DNA of 64,000 bases from Actinokineospora inagensis DSM 44258 (GCF_000482865.1 NZ_AXWW01000046.1:1-64000), one strand, 5' to 3'; positions 1 through 9,236 are shown, counted from the stretch's first letter. Made by a program: numbers and translations. Notes: generated by a model from the sequence alone, not told the origin.

Positions 1-176
1 GCCGGTTGGTGGGCTTCGTCGATGGGGCGGGGGGCGGGGGGTTTGTTTTGAGGCGCGTGGGGTGGGTTGGCGGCCTTTGTCTATGTGGGGTGGGGTTTCG
101 AGGCGCGCGGTGCAGGTTCTGTGGGGTGGGTTGTCATGCGGTGGTTTGCTTGCGGTGCGGTGTGGGGGCGGCGGGG
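1..176. repeat. Fragments of the mosaic intergenic repeat (GGCGCG/CTTCGTCGATG satellite units)
   Basis: This stretch has no gene. It holds two or three diverged units with the cores TTCGTCGATGGGG and GAGGCGCGCGGTGCAGGT. The same cores flank the long hairpins near 21.6, 38.0, 55.4 and 56.2 kb. The hairpin that should belong to this copy would lie upstream of the window. As at the other loci, the repeat sits just beyond the 3' end of a gene, here the symporter on the minus strand. Confidence 0.6.
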
Positions 177-1778
177 TTAGCGGCCGATGCCGGTGAGGGA
201 GCGGACTTCCATTTCGGTGGTTTTGGTGGGGTTGGGGGAATCGTGGCTGAGGAGGGTGGCTAGGTAGCCGCAGATGAAGGAAGTGGGGATGGAGATGATG
301 CCGGGGTTGGTGAGCGGGAAGAGGTGGAAGTCGACGGTGGGGAAGATGGCGGTGGGGGCGCCGGAGACGACGGGGGAGAGGGCGACCAGGAGGAGGCAGG
401 AGCCGAGGCCGCCGTACATGGCCCAGAGGGTGCCGGTGGTGTTGAAGCGCTTCCAGAACAGCGAGTAGACCAGGGTGGAGAGGTTCGCGGAGGCGGCGAA
501 GGCGAAGGCGAGGGCGACCAGGAAGGCGACGTTCTGGCCGTTGGCGAGGATGCCGCCGACGATGGCGAGCAGGCCGGTGACGATGGCGGTGAGCCGGGCG
601 ACGCGGATCTCGGAGCGGGTGTCGGCCTTGCCGCGGCGGAGGATGTTGGCGTAGACGTCGTGGGCGAACGAGGCGGACGCGGTGATGGTGAGGCCCGCGA
701 CGACGGCGAGGATGGTGGCGAAGGCGACGGCGGCGACGACGCCCATCAGCACCGTGCCGCCGATCTCGAAGGCGAGCAGCGGGGCGGCGGCGTTCTCCTT
801 GCCGGTGGCGTCCAGGATGCGTTCCGAGCCGACCAGGGCGGAGGCGCCGTAGCCGATGATCAGGGTGGCGACGTAGAAAACGGTCATGGTGCCGACGGCC
901 CACACGACGGAGCGGCGGGCCTGGCGGGCGTCGGGGACGGTGTAGAAGCGCATCAGCACGTGCGGCAGCCCGGCGGCGCCGAGGACGAGGGCCAGCGACA
1001 GCGAGATGAAGTCGAGCGTGGTGATCGGGGTGCGGCCGTACTGCTCGCCCGGCGCGAGGATCTTCTCGCCCTTGGTGTTGTTGGCGGCGGCCTGCTCCAG
1101 CAGCGCGGTGATGCTGAAGCCGAACTTGCCGAGCAGGAACACCGTCATCAGCACGACGCAGAGCAGCAGCACGGCGGCCTTGATGATCTGCACCCAGGTG
1201 GTGCCCTTCATGCCGCCGACCAGCACGTAGAAGATCATGACCAGGCCGACGACGGCGATCACCAGCGCCTGCCCGCCCTTGCTGTGCACGTTGAGCAGCA
1301 GCGCGACCACCGCGCCCGCGCCCGCCATCTGGGCCAGCATGTAGAACAGCGAGATCACCAGGGTGGAGGTGGCGGCGGCGGCGCGGACCGGGCGCTGGCG
1401 CATCCGGAACGCCAGCACGTCGCCCATGGTGAACCGGCCGATGTTGCGCACCGGCTCGGCGATCAGCAGCAGGTTGACCAGCCAGGCCACCAGGAAGCCG
1501 ATGGAGTACAGGAACCCGTCGTAGCCGTGGATGGCGATGGCGCCCGCGATGCCGAGGAACGAGGCGGCGGACAGGAAGTCGCCGGACAACGCGATGCCGT
1601 TCTGCACCCCGGTGAACGCCCCGCCCGCCGCGTAGTAGTCGGCGGTGGAGCTGTTGCGGGAGCCGACCCGGTAGGCGACGAACAGCGTGACGACGACGAA
1701 AGCGCCGAACACCACCGAGTTCAGCGCCGTGTTGCCCGCCTGCTCCTGCGCGACGACCAGGCCGCCCGCGGCGCTCAT
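177..1778 (-). CDS. actP: Cation/acetate symporter, ActP/MctC type (SSS family)
   Basis: This is a sodium:solute symporter family permease of 533 aa that probably takes up acetate or other short monocarboxylates. The product is almost entirely hydrophobic, with about 13 membrane segments. The conserved SSS N-terminal stretch is visible (DYYAAGG, then GDFLSAASFLGIAGAIA), as is GLPHVLMRFYTVPDA in the middle. An upstream in-frame extension exists, but the ATG at 1778 overlaps the stop of the upstream DUF485 gene by ATGA, which is the usual arrangement of the DUF485-symporter pair (yjcH-actP, mctBC). The substrate is inferred from the family and the partner gene. A pyruvate or propionate preference is possible. 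Confidence 0.9.
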   Translation of the reverse strand: MSAAGGLVVAQEQAGNTALNSVVFGAFVVVTLFVAYRVGSRNSSTADYYAAGGAFTGVQNGIALSGDFLSAASFLGIAGAIAIHGYDGFLYSIGFLVAWLVNLLLIAEPVRNIGRFTMGDVLAFRMRQRPVRAAAATSTLVISLFYMLAQMAGAGAVVALLLNVHSKGGQALVIAVVGLVMIFYVLVGGMKGTTWVQIIKAAVLLLCVVLMTVFLLGKFGFSITALLEQAAANNTKGEKILAPGEQYGRTPITTLDFISLSLALVLGAAGLPHVLMRFYTVPDARQARRSVVWAVGTMTVFYVATLIIGYGASALVGSERILDATGKENAAAPLLAFEIGGTVLMGVVAAVAFATILAVVAGLTITASASFAHDVYANILRRGKADTRSEIRVARLTAIVTGLLAIVGGILANGQNVAFLVALAFAFAASANLSTLVYSLFWKRFNTTGTLWAMYGGLGSCLLLVALSPVVSGAPTAIFPTVDFHLFPLTNPGIISIPTSFICGYLATLLSHDSPNPTKTTEMEVRSLTGIGR

Positions 1779-2167
1779 CGGCCCGCCCCGGTGGACTCCC
1801 GCAGCTCGGCGACCGCCGGGTCGAGCTTGCGCCGGGCCCACCGCAGGTAGACGGCGGTGATCAGCGCGGTGGTGCCGAACTGGGCCAGGCCGAGCACCAG
1901 GCCGACGGTGATCGACCCGGTGAGCCGGATCGCCATGAACTCGTGCGCGTACGCGGCGAGCAGCACGTAACCCAGGTACCAGCACAGGAACAGGCCGGTC
2001 ATGCCGAACACGAACCGGCGGAACCGGGCGCGCAGCACGGCGAACTCGGCGCTGGCCTGCACGGCGGCGAAGTCGGGGCCGCCTGCCGCGGGCGCGGTGG
2101 CCGGGCCGCCGATGCCGCCGAAGGTGGCCAACCGCGGGTGGTCCGCGCGGCCGATGACCTCGGTCAT
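1775..2167 (-). CDS. DUF485 membrane protein, partner of the acetate symporter
   Basis: This 130-aa protein has two predicted membrane segments (around residues 55-75 and 88-110) and the DUF485 core (AEFAVLRARFRRFVFGMTGLF, then YVLLAAYAHEFMA). DUF485 proteins are small integral membrane proteins encoded immediately upstream of ActP/MctC symporters and are thought to assist them. The gene overlaps the symporter gene by four bases, so translational coupling is likely. The N-terminal 35 residues are rich in Gly, Ala and Pro and probably disordered. Function beyond the association is inferred. Confidence 0.85.
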   Translation of the reverse strand: MTEVIGRADHPRLATFGGIGGPATAPAAGGPDFAAVQASAEFAVLRARFRRFVFGMTGLFLCWYLGYVLLAAYAHEFMAIRLTGSITVGLVLGLAQFGTTALITAVYLRWARRKLDPAVAELRESTGAGR

Positions 2168-2908
2168 GCGTTTTCCTCCGAGAATTGAGTGGGGCGGCGA
2201 CGATCCGGGCGGGAATCGCGGCGGGCGGCGCCGGGGGCGATTTCACCAATGCGCGCGACGCGCCCCGGTGAACGGCCGCCATGCTAGCCGGGTTCGGATC
2301 GAGCGTGCAGCCAGTTGTGCACAGGGCGGCTCGGGTTACCGAACGATACCGGTGTGGTTGCATGTCAACCGGGGCGTTGCTCTCACACTTAATGGTGAAT
2401 TGCCGCGTCACTGGGTGTTGTCCGTCGGGCTGGCAACCGGCCGCGCATCACTCGATCCGGGAAGATCCACAGCGGACCGACCTGTGTTCCCGCAGGTGGA
2501 CGATGATCACATCGGACAGTCCTGGTCGTTGTACGTTGAATTACCCGATCGAGGGATCAAGGCGAGAATTCCGTGCGAAGCGTGACCGGAAATGTGGCGA
2601 ACCGGCCCGGCGTCCCCGTTCGGGGCCGCGAGTTCCACAGCGGACAGACGATTCCCGCAGGTCAACGGGAATGGGTTCAAGATCGCCGGATCGGGGTAGC
2701 ATCGGCACTCAAGTTCGCGCCGCGGCCGCACCGATGTCGGTAGGGACGCTGAGCGGCTCGACGAATCGGCGCACCCCGCCGGTCGATCTCGAACCAATTC
2801 CGCAGCCAGCCAGTGAGCCGGTCAGGCCGGTCGTGCTCGTCGAAGGGAGATCCGCGCGGTGAGGCAGTTACTCCGACAGCGGCCACCCGCGGACCAGGAG
2901 GCCCGCGA
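2168..2908. other. Divergent intergenic region with duplicated motif pair
   Basis: This 741-bp gap between the symporter operon (leftward) and the conservon (rightward) shows no credible gene. TCCACAGCGGAC followed by TTCCCGCAGGT occurs twice, at 2466-2497 and 2634-2662, 168 bp apart. The second copy lies just upstream of a candidate stress-type promoter. On the minus strand a TTGACA hexamer lies near 2370 and may belong to the symporter promoter. Confidence 0.5.
2674..2699 (+). promoter_or_regulatory. Candidate SigB/SigF-like promoter upstream of cvnA
   Basis: GGTT, a 16-nt spacer and GGGTAG resemble the actinobacterial general-stress consensus GNNT-N14-16-GGGTA(C/T), with a mismatch at the last base. 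The start would lie near 2706, giving a leader of about 200 nt before cvnA. This is a pattern match only. Confidence 0.3.
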
Positions 2909-5900
2909 GTGAACCGCACCGTGTCGCCGGACCGGGTGGGTGGCGCGTCTACGCGCGCGGCCCAACGCCCGGCACGCCGCCGCGCCCGGTCGACCGCCTC
3001 GGACACCGCCGGTGGGGAAGCCGGCGGGTCCAAGACGGCGGGCAGGATGACTCCGCGAATGACCACGCTGACCCGCTGGCGGGACTGGAACATCCCGGTC
3101 AAGCTCGCCGCGGTCATCCTTGTCCCGGTCGTGTTCGCGGTCGTCCTCGGCGTGCTTCGGATCAGCGGCCAGGTCGAGCGCGCCCAGTCCTACCAACGGG
3201 TCGACAAGCTCGTAGCGGTCAACGAGAGCCTGCGCAAAACGCTCACCTGGCTGCAGCGCGAGCGCACCAAGGCGGCCGTGCTGCTCACCAGCGGTTCCCG
3301 CGATGTAGCCGCGGAACTGGCCGGGGAGCGGCAGAGCGCGGACTACGCGCGCGAAGAGATGTACCGCGCCATCGGCAAGGCCACCTTCGACACCGAGGTC
3401 ACCCGCGCGCGCTTGCGCGACGTGACGTCCGCGTTCGACACGCTCACCGCGTTGCGGCGCCCCGTGGGAGCGGGCTCGGTGGACAGCGGCACCGCGCTCG
3501 AGGGCTACACCGACGTCATCCACGCGCTGCTGAACTTCGACCGCGCGACAACCGGTGAGGTGGCCGACCCCGGCCTGGCCAACACCGCCGCCGCCCTGCA
3601 CGACCTGGAGGCGGCGAAGGAGGAGATCTACTTCCAGCAGGGCATGGTCGCGATCGGCATCGCCCGGGGTGGTCTCAACGCGGCCGACCTGGACAGCCTG
3701 CGCGCCTCCCAGTCCCGGCTGGCCGAGCGCACCTCCGACTTCCGCTCCATCGCCACGCTGAACCAGCAGGCGGGCTACGACGAGCTGCACAACGACCCGA
3801 GCGTGCGCGCCCGCACCGACCTGCTGCGGTTGGCGGTCGGCGACGGCAGCGACGGCAGCGCCGCGGTCAACGTGCCGCTGCCGATCACCTCGGCCGACTG
3901 GAACACCGCCTCGGAGCAGGCGTCCCAGCGGATCAGCGCGGTCAGCGCGCTGCTCGGCACCGAGATCAAGGAGCGGTCCTCGGCACTGCAGGACGAGGCG
4001 GGCAACGCGGCCGGTCTCGCCTCGGTGGTGCTGCTGCTCGCCCTGGTCGCCGCCGCCGGGGTGATGCTGGTGATCGGCAGGCAGTTGCTCGGCTCGCTCG
4101 CCCTGCTGCGCCGCGGCGCGCTGGACGTCGCCAGCAACCGGCTGCCCGCCGCCGTGGCCCGCATCCGCGACGGTCGCGACGTGGCCGAGCCGGTGGTGGA
4201 ACCGGTCGCGGTCCTGCCGGACGACGAGGTCGGCGAGGTGGCCAGGGCGTTCGACGCCGTGCACCAGCAGGCGCTGCGGCTGGCCACCGAGCAGGCGGGC
4301 CTGCGGGCCAACTACAGCAACGTGTTCGTCAACCTCTCCCGCCGCAGCCAGAGCCTGGTGCAGCGCCAGTTGCACCTGCTGGAGCGGCTGGAGCGCGACG
4401 AGGAGGACGCCGACCAGCTCGCCACGCTGTTCCAGCTCGACCACCTCGCCACCCGGATGCGCCGCAACAACGAGAACCTGATGGTGCTCTCCGGCGCCGA
4501 CTCGGCCCGCCGCGCGCAGCAGCCGACCGAGCTGGGCGACCTGCTGCGCGCCGCGGTGTCCGAGATCGAGCAGTACCCGCGGGTGGTGATCTCGCCGCCC
4601 GCCGCGGTGCTGGTCGTCGGCTACGCCGCGGGCGACCTGGTCCGCCTGGTCGCCGAGCTGCTGGACAACGCGACCGCGTTCTCCGCGCCCGCCACCCAGG
4701 TCACCGTGGCCAGCCACCGCACCGACGCGGGCGCGCTCAAGGTGGAGGTGGTCGACCGCGGCATCGGCATGAGCGAGTCGGAGCTGGCCGAGGTCAACGA
4801 GCGGCTGGCCGACAGCGGGACCATCGACGCGTCCACCTCGCGCCGGATGGGCCTGTTCGTGGTCGGCAGGCTCGCCGCGCGGCTCAACGTGGAGGTGCGG
4901 CTGCGCCCGGCTACCCAGCCGGGCATCCGGGCCGTCGTCACCATCCCGGCCGAGCTGGTCGTGGGCGAGGTCGTCCCGGACGTGCCCAGGATCACCGTCA
5001 CCGCGCACCCGCCGCGGCCGACCGCCAACGGCCACACCAACGGTGCCAACGGGTCGAACGGTTCCCATGGTTACAATGGGCATGCCAACGGCCACAACGG
5101 GTTCTCCGCGGGCCTGGCCCGCAGGCTGGCCAACGGCAAGCCGAAGTGGGACCCGACCCGGCCGCCCGGTGGCGACGGGGCCGAACTGCCGCTGCGCACC
5201 CCGGTCGGCGACGGCCTCCCACTGCCGCGGCGCGCTTCCCGCCCGGCGGCCGAGCCCGAGCCCACCGAGGCGCTGGTCACCAACGACCCCGCGCCGGACG
5301 GCGACCCGGCCGCCACCGACGACGGCGGCTGGTGGGACACCACACTGGTCCACCAGGCCGCGCTGGTCGACGAACCCGCGCAGGCGCCGCCCCCGGCCGC
5401 GCTGCACGAGACCACGCCGATCTTCGACGAGATGGTCTCCGCGTGGTTCCGCGCGGTCACCGACGACCCCAACTCCACCGCCGCCGACGCGGACCGGGGC
5501 CCTGGCTGGGACTTCGCCGCCGACCAGGGCTTCCACACGGCCCGCGAGGTGCTGGCGGCCGAACCGGACGACTTCACCACCTCCGGCCTGCCCCGCCGCA
5601 CGCCGCGGCGGAACCTGGTGCCGGGCGGCGTCCAGAACGGCGCGTCCGCTACGGGCGGCGGCCAAGACGACGGGACCCGAGGCGGTAAGCGATCCGCCGA
5701 CCCCCTCTCCGGTCGCGACGCCAACCACCTGCGCAAGCGGCTGTCCAGCTACCAGCGCGGCATCCACCGGGCCAGGGGCGCGCACCACGCCGGCCCGGCC
5801 CACGCCACGCCGGACGAGTTGACCGCCGAACTCGGCAGGCACGGCCGCGCCACCCCACCCGCCGACGCGCAGCCCACCGACGCCCTGCCCTCCAAGGTCC

Positions 5901-6910
5901 AGCCCGGCAACGTCCAGCCCGGTGACGAGGGATCTGGTCACCGGCTGCCCGACCGCCAGGTGCCGGTCGACGGGGTGCCCGCCACCACGGCGCCCGCCGA
6001 CGCGTTGCCCGGTGACGGTGGGGCTGTTGACCCTCCGCACGGCTATCGGGTTTCGTCCGCCGCCATGCCGCCCGCCGCCGCCATGTCCGGTGGCCGGGAG
6101 TCCGGTGGCGGGGGGTCCGGTGACCGGTCACGTGGTTACCGGGTGCGGGTCGACGAGCTGTCCGATGAACCGCTGCCCGTCGATGTGCTGCCCGGTGACC
6201 GGGTGCCGGTCGATCCGCCGGTCAACGGGCCGCCCGCCCGGCGGTCGCCCGTCGAGCGGGGCGTAACCCGGGGTGGCCCAACGGATACGGGTGGCGCGTT
6301 GCCGCGGCGCGCGGTCCGGGCCGGTGCGCTGCCCGAGGCACGCCGGGTCGAGTCCGGCCCGGCCACCGGGGTGCGGATCGCCGGGCTGGACAAGCGGGTG
6401 CCGGGAGTGGCCGCCCGCGCCGTCGGGATGGATCTGTCCGACCCTGGCCCCGGCGGTGTCACCGCGCCGCTGCGCCTGCCCGCCGAACCGGAGTCACCTG
6501 TGCGGCAAGCCGATCCGAACGGACTCCTGAGCAGCCCGGAGTCCGATATGGACCCAGTGGACACAGTGGACACAGGGCACACGCCAGGGCACACACCGGG
6601 GCTCGACCTGCGCGGCGCGCCGTGGCGGTTCGCGCCCGACGCGGGCTGGCAGGCCGCCGAGGCGCTGGCCACCACGGCCGCCGACCAGCCGGAGGGTCTG
6701 CTGCCGCGGCGCACCCCCCGGGAACGGCTGCTGCCCGGCAGCCTCGACCCGGCCACCGCCCGCCAGGTGCCGGTCGAGCGGGACGCCGAGGCGCTGCGGT
6801 CCCGGCTGGGCAGCCTGCAGCGCGGCATCGGCCGCGGCCGCAGCAGCATCGCCCGGCGGCCGGGGACACCGACCGAGGGGGACACCGAGAAAGAAGGCAG
6901 GGATGCCTGA
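2909..6910 (+). CDS. cvnA: Conservon sensor-kinase-like protein CvnA (NIT domain, HATPase, long disordered tail)
   Basis: This is the first gene of a four-gene conservon; CvnA proteins are membrane histidine-kinase-like components of a G-protein-like complex. The GTG at 2909 is chosen because AGGAGG lies 7 nt upstream (2896-2901). The 1333-aa product has a membrane segment at about 62-83, an extracytoplasmic nitrate/nitrite-sensing-like domain, a second membrane segment at about 369-390, and a helical dimerisation region with LDHLATRMRRNNENL near 510. The HATPase_c domain contains LLDNATAFSAP (about 584) and DRGIGM (about 617). The last 600 residues are low-complexity, rich in NG, PVD and LPGD repeats, and contain a duplicated module (about 860-955 and 1236-1310) with LPRRTPR and QRGI cores. 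The tail is long for the family. Confidence 0.9.
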   Translation: MNRTVSPDRVGGASTRAAQRPARRRARSTASDTAGGEAGGSKTAGRMTPRMTTLTRWRDWNIPVKLAAVILVPVVFAVVLGVLRISGQVERAQSYQRVDKLVAVNESLRKTLTWLQRERTKAAVLLTSGSRDVAAELAGERQSADYAREEMYRAIGKATFDTEVTRARLRDVTSAFDTLTALRRPVGAGSVDSGTALEGYTDVIHALLNFDRATTGEVADPGLANTAAALHDLEAAKEEIYFQQGMVAIGIARGGLNAADLDSLRASQSRLAERTSDFRSIATLNQQAGYDELHNDPSVRARTDLLRLAVGDGSDGSAAVNVPLPITSADWNTASEQASQRISAVSALLGTEIKERSSALQDEAGNAAGLASVVLLLALVAAAGVMLVIGRQLLGSLALLRRGALDVASNRLPAAVARIRDGRDVAEPVVEPVAVLPDDEVGEVARAFDAVHQQALRLATEQAGLRANYSNVFVNLSRRSQSLVQRQLHLLERLERDEEDADQLATLFQLDHLATRMRRNNENLMVLSGADSARRAQQPTELGDLLRAAVSEIEQYPRVVISPPAAVLVVGYAAGDLVRLVAELLDNATAFSAPATQVTVASHRTDAGALKVEVVDRGIGMSESELAEVNERLADSGTIDASTSRRMGLFVVGRLAARLNVEVRLRPATQPGIRAVVTIPAELVVGEVVPDVPRITVTAHPPRPTANGHTNGANGSNGSHGYNGHANGHNGFSAGLARRLANGKPKWDPTRPPGGDGAELPLRTPVGDGLPLPRRASRPAAEPEPTEALVTNDPAPDGDPAATDDGGWWDTTLVHQAALVDEPAQAPPPAALHETTPIFDEMVSAWFRAVTDDPNSTAADADRGPGWDFAADQGFHTAREVLAAEPDDFTTSGLPRRTPRRNLVPGGVQNGASATGGGQDDGTRGGKRSADPLSGRDANHLRKRLSSYQRGIHRARGAHHAGPAHATPDELTAELGRHGRATPPADAQPTDALPSKVQPGNVQPGDEGSGHRLPDRQVPVDGVPATTAPADALPGDGGAVDPPHGYRVSSAAMPPAAAMSGGRESGGGGSGDRSRGYRVRVDELSDEPLPVDVLPGDRVPVDPPVNGPPARRSPVERGVTRGGPTDTGGALPRRAVRAGALPEARRVESGPATGVRIAGLDKRVPGVAARAVGMDLSDPGPGGVTAPLRLPAEPESPVRQADPNGLLSSPESDMDPVDTVDTGHTPGHTPGLDLRGAPWRFAPDAGWQAAEALATTAADQPEGLLPRRTPRERLLPGSLDPATARQVPVERDAEALRSRLGSLQRGIGRGRSSIARRPGTPTEGDTEKEGRDA

Positions 6911-7418
6911 GCCAGGTCGCCGAGTATCGACCGAGCAGCCGACGAGCGAGCCGGTGCCGACGCCGAAATGGAGCACGATGACGTCCACGCAGTCCAAACC
7001 GGGCCAGTTCGGCTGGTTGGTCAACGACTTCGCCGACCGGGTGTCCGGGGTGGCGCACGCGGTGGTGGTGTCCGCAGACGGGCTGCTGCTCACCTCCTCC
7101 GCGCGGTTGCCCGCCGACCGCGCCGACCAGTTGGCCGCGGTCGCGTCCGGGCTGGTCAGCCTCACCCAGGGCGCGGCCCGCTGCTTCGAGGCGGGCGCGG
7201 TCAAGGAAACCGTGGTGGAGATGGAGCGCGGCATCATGTTGCTGATGGCCATCAGCGACGGGTCGTGTTTAGCGATCCTCGCGGCCCCGACCTGTGACAT
7301 CGGCCAGGTGGCGTACGAGATGACGCTGCTGGTGGACCGGGTGGGCCAGATCCTGACCCCGGAACTGCGCGCGGCCCTGCAGGGGACCGCCGGGAGGATG
7401 GTGGGGCAGCCAGCATGA
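6903..7418 (+). CDS. cvnB: Roadblock/LC7 domain protein CvnB
   Basis: This is the second conservon gene. Roadblock/LC7 proteins act as regulators of small GTPases, here presumably of CvnD. The core runs from FGWLVNDFADRVSGVAHAVVV through ADRADQLAAVASGLVSLTQGA to the MLLMAISDGSCLAILAAPTC strand pair, which is typical of bacterial Roadblock folds. The ATG at 6903 overlaps the end of cvnA by 8 bp and has GAAGGCAGG just upstream. An internal ATG at 6978 (MTSTQSK) would give the more usual family length of about 146 aa and is a reasonable alternative start. Confidence 0.9.
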   Translation: MPEPGRRVSTEQPTSEPVPTPKWSTMTSTQSKPGQFGWLVNDFADRVSGVAHAVVVSADGLLLTSSARLPADRADQLAAVASGLVSLTQGAARCFEAGAVKETVVEMERGIMLLMAISDGSCLAILAAPTCDIGQVAYEMTLLVDRVGQILTPELRAALQGTAGRMVGQPA

Positions 7419-7425
7419 GCACTCC

Positions 7426-7974
7426 ATGAGCGCGCACGACGGAGCCGAGTCGGAGCAGACCATCGCGGACGTGATGGCGAGCCTGGCCCTCGGCGGTGGC
7501 CGCAGGCGGCGCAAGTCCGATGTGGACGAACCGGAGGCCGAGCCGGACTGGCCGGACGGTGAGGTCGCCGAGCGGGCCGAGCGGGTGCTGGACCCGGTCG
7601 GGCAGGTGTCGGCGGCGGGCCAGGACGCCGACCCGGATGCCTCGATCGTCCGCCCGTACGCCTGGACCAGGGGCCGCACCAGGTCGAACTTCGAGATGCG
7701 GGTGGAGACCATGGTGTCCACCAGCGACGGGTCGCCGGACGCAGGCGCGTTCGCCGAGTCCGAGCACCGCGCGATCGGGGCCCTGTGCCACGAGCCGCGG
7801 TCGGTCGCCGAGGTGGCGACGCTGCTCGGGGCTCCGCTGGGCGTTGCCAAGGTGCTGCTCGGCGACATGGCCCAACTCGGGCTGGTCACCGTGCACAAGA
7901 CCGCGACCGGCGGCGCCAACCGGGCGCACCTGGTGCTGATGGAAAGGGTGTTGAGTGGGCTCCGCAGGCTATGA
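7426..7974 (+). CDS. cvnC: DUF742 protein CvnC
   Basis: This is the third conservon gene, a DUF742 protein of 182 aa that binds within the Cvn complex. The conserved C-terminal half is visible: VRPYAWTRGRTRS, then a winged-helix-like segment (EHRAIGALCHEPRSVAEVAT, LGVAKVLLGDMAQLGLVTVH). The N-terminal 60 residues are acidic and poorly conserved. The gene starts 7 bp after cvnB and overlaps cvnD by 20 bp, so the four genes are almost certainly one transcript. Confidence 0.9.
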   Translation: MSAHDGAESEQTIADVMASLALGGGRRRRKSDVDEPEAEPDWPDGEVAERAERVLDPVGQVSAAGQDADPDASIVRPYAWTRGRTRSNFEMRVETMVSTSDGSPDAGAFAESEHRAIGALCHEPRSVAEVATLLGAPLGVAKVLLGDMAQLGLVTVHKTATGGANRAHLVLMERVLSGLRRL

Positions 7975-8560
7975 CGACGTGGCCCCCGGCGGCGGGCTGA
8001 CCTCGGTCAAGATCGTGGTGGCAGGCGGGTTCGGCGCGGGGAAGACCACCTTCGTCGGTTCGGTGTCGGAGATCATGCCGCTGACCACCGAGGCGGTGAT
8101 GACCAGCGCCAGCGCCGGGATCGACGACACGGCCGCCACGCCGAACAAGTCGACCACCACGGTCGCGATGGACTTCGGCCGGGTGTCGCTGGACTCGGAC
8201 CTGGTGCTGTACCTGTTCGGCACCCCCGGCCAGCAGCGGTTCTGGTTCATGTGGGACGACCTGGTGCGCGGCGCGATCGGCGCGGTGGTGCTGGCCGACA
8301 CCCGCAGGCTGGCCGACTCGTTCTCCCCGATCGACTTCTTCGAGGAGCGCAACCTGCCCTACGTGGTGGCGTTGAACTGCTTCGACGGGGTACTCGGGCA
8401 CAGCGTCGACCAGGTCCGCGACGCGTTGGCGATCGGGCCCGAGGTGCCGATCGTGCCGTGCGACGCGCGCGGGCGGGAGTCGGTGAAGGCCGCGCTGATC
8501 ACCATGGTCGAGTACGCGATGCGCCGGTGGGTCGCGCTGCACGGCGCCGGGGTCGGCTGA
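7955..8560 (+). CDS. cvnD: Conservon GTP-binding protein CvnD
   Basis: This is the fourth conservon gene, a Ras-like ATP/GTP-binding protein of 201 aa. The P-loop GGFGAGKTT is at residues 24-32. LFGTPGQQRFWFMWDDL is the switch II/Walker B-type motif, and ADTRRLADSF and VALNCFD lie in the region that reads nucleotide identity (N-[TC]-x-D-like). The GTG at 7955 has GGAAAGG about 8 nt upstream. CvnD switches with CvnB and CvnC at the CvnA kinase. Streptomyces conservons affect development and secondary metabolism, but the role of this one cannot be read from sequence. Confidence 0.92.
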   Translation: MGSAGYDDVAPGGGLTSVKIVVAGGFGAGKTTFVGSVSEIMPLTTEAVMTSASAGIDDTAATPNKSTTTVAMDFGRVSLDSDLVLYLFGTPGQQRFWFMWDDLVRGAIGAVVLADTRRLADSFSPIDFFEERNLPYVVALNCFDGVLGHSVDQVRDALAIGPEVPIVPCDARGRESVKAALITMVEYAMRRWVALHGAGVG

Positions 8561-8580
8561 CCGAGGTCCTCTGTGCAGGA

Positions 8581-8617
8581 CCGGGTGTGGGGGCGGCGGG
8601 TTCGCCCTCACACCCGG
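8581..8617. terminator. Bidirectional terminator-like hairpin between cvnD and the exporter gene
   Basis: CCGGGTGTG (8581-8589) pairs with CACACCCGG (8609-8617), and an inner GGGCG/CGCCC continues the stem. The right arm overlaps the stop codon of the leftward exporter gene at 8608, so the hairpin serves two convergent transcripts. No U-tract is obvious. Confidence 0.65.
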
Positions 8618-9210
8618 GTCAGCAGGGTGACGCCGAGGACCGCCATGGTCACCGCGATCACCGAGTCCAGCACCCGCCACGCGGCGGTCCGGGCGAACAG
8701 CGGCGTCAGGAACCGGGCGCCGAAACCGAGCCCGATGAACCAGAGGATGCTCGCGAAGGTAGCGCCAACGGCGAAGGACCACCGTTGGGTCCCGTGTGCT
8801 GCTGCGATGGTGCCGAGGATCAATACCGTGTCCAGGTACACGTGCGGGTTGAGCCACGTCAGACCCAGGCAGGTGAGGACAGCCTGTCGTGTCGACCCCA
8901 CTCGGGTTCCGCTGGCCGCCATGCTCGACGGTCGAAACGCGCGCTTCGCCGCCAGTACGCCGTAACCGATGAGGAAGAGGCCGCCGAACACCGCGACGAT
9001 GGTGAGCGCGACGGGGTAAGAGGCCACAAGGGTGCCCATCCCGGCCACGCCCGACGCGATCAACACCACATCGGACAGCGCGCAGATCGCCACTACGGGC
9101 AGCACGGACTCGCGGCGGATGCCTTGGCGCAGCACGAAAGCGTTCTGCGCCCCGATGGCGATGATCATTGATATCCCCGTGCCGAACCCGGCCAGCACCG
9201 CGAGCTCCAT
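8608..9210 (-). CDS. LysE/ArgO family amino-acid exporter
   Basis: This 200-aa, six-membrane-segment exporter of the LysE superfamily starts with the characteristic GTGISMIIAIGAQNAFVLRQG. That signature is shared by LysE and ArgO, which export lysine or arginine. The ATG at 9210 (MELAVLAG) is preferred to an upstream in-frame start because it places the first membrane helix at the N-terminus, as in the family. It is transcribed divergently from an ArgP/LysG-type LysR regulator only 66 bp away, the classical exporter-regulator pair. Arginine or lysine export in response to intracellular basic amino acid is the expected role; which substrate is not decidable from sequence. Confidence 0.88.
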   Translation of the reverse strand: MELAVLAGFGTGISMIIAIGAQNAFVLRQGIRRESVLPVVAICALSDVVLIASGVAGMGTLVASYPVALTIVAVFGGLFLIGYGVLAAKRAFRPSSMAASGTRVGSTRQAVLTCLGLTWLNPHVYLDTVLILGTIAAAHGTQRWSFAVGATFASILWFIGLGFGARFLTPLFARTAAWRVLDSVIAVTMAVLGVTLLTRV

Positions 9211-9236
9211 GCGCCAACCGTACGGTCGACACGCTC

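Noticed and set aside
2822-6040. Long open frame (1072 codons) on the minus strand opposite cvnA
   Set aside because: It is rich in Gly, Arg, Val and His with no recognisable domain, and mirrors a high-GC coding gene. cvnA has clear domains and a ribosome binding site.
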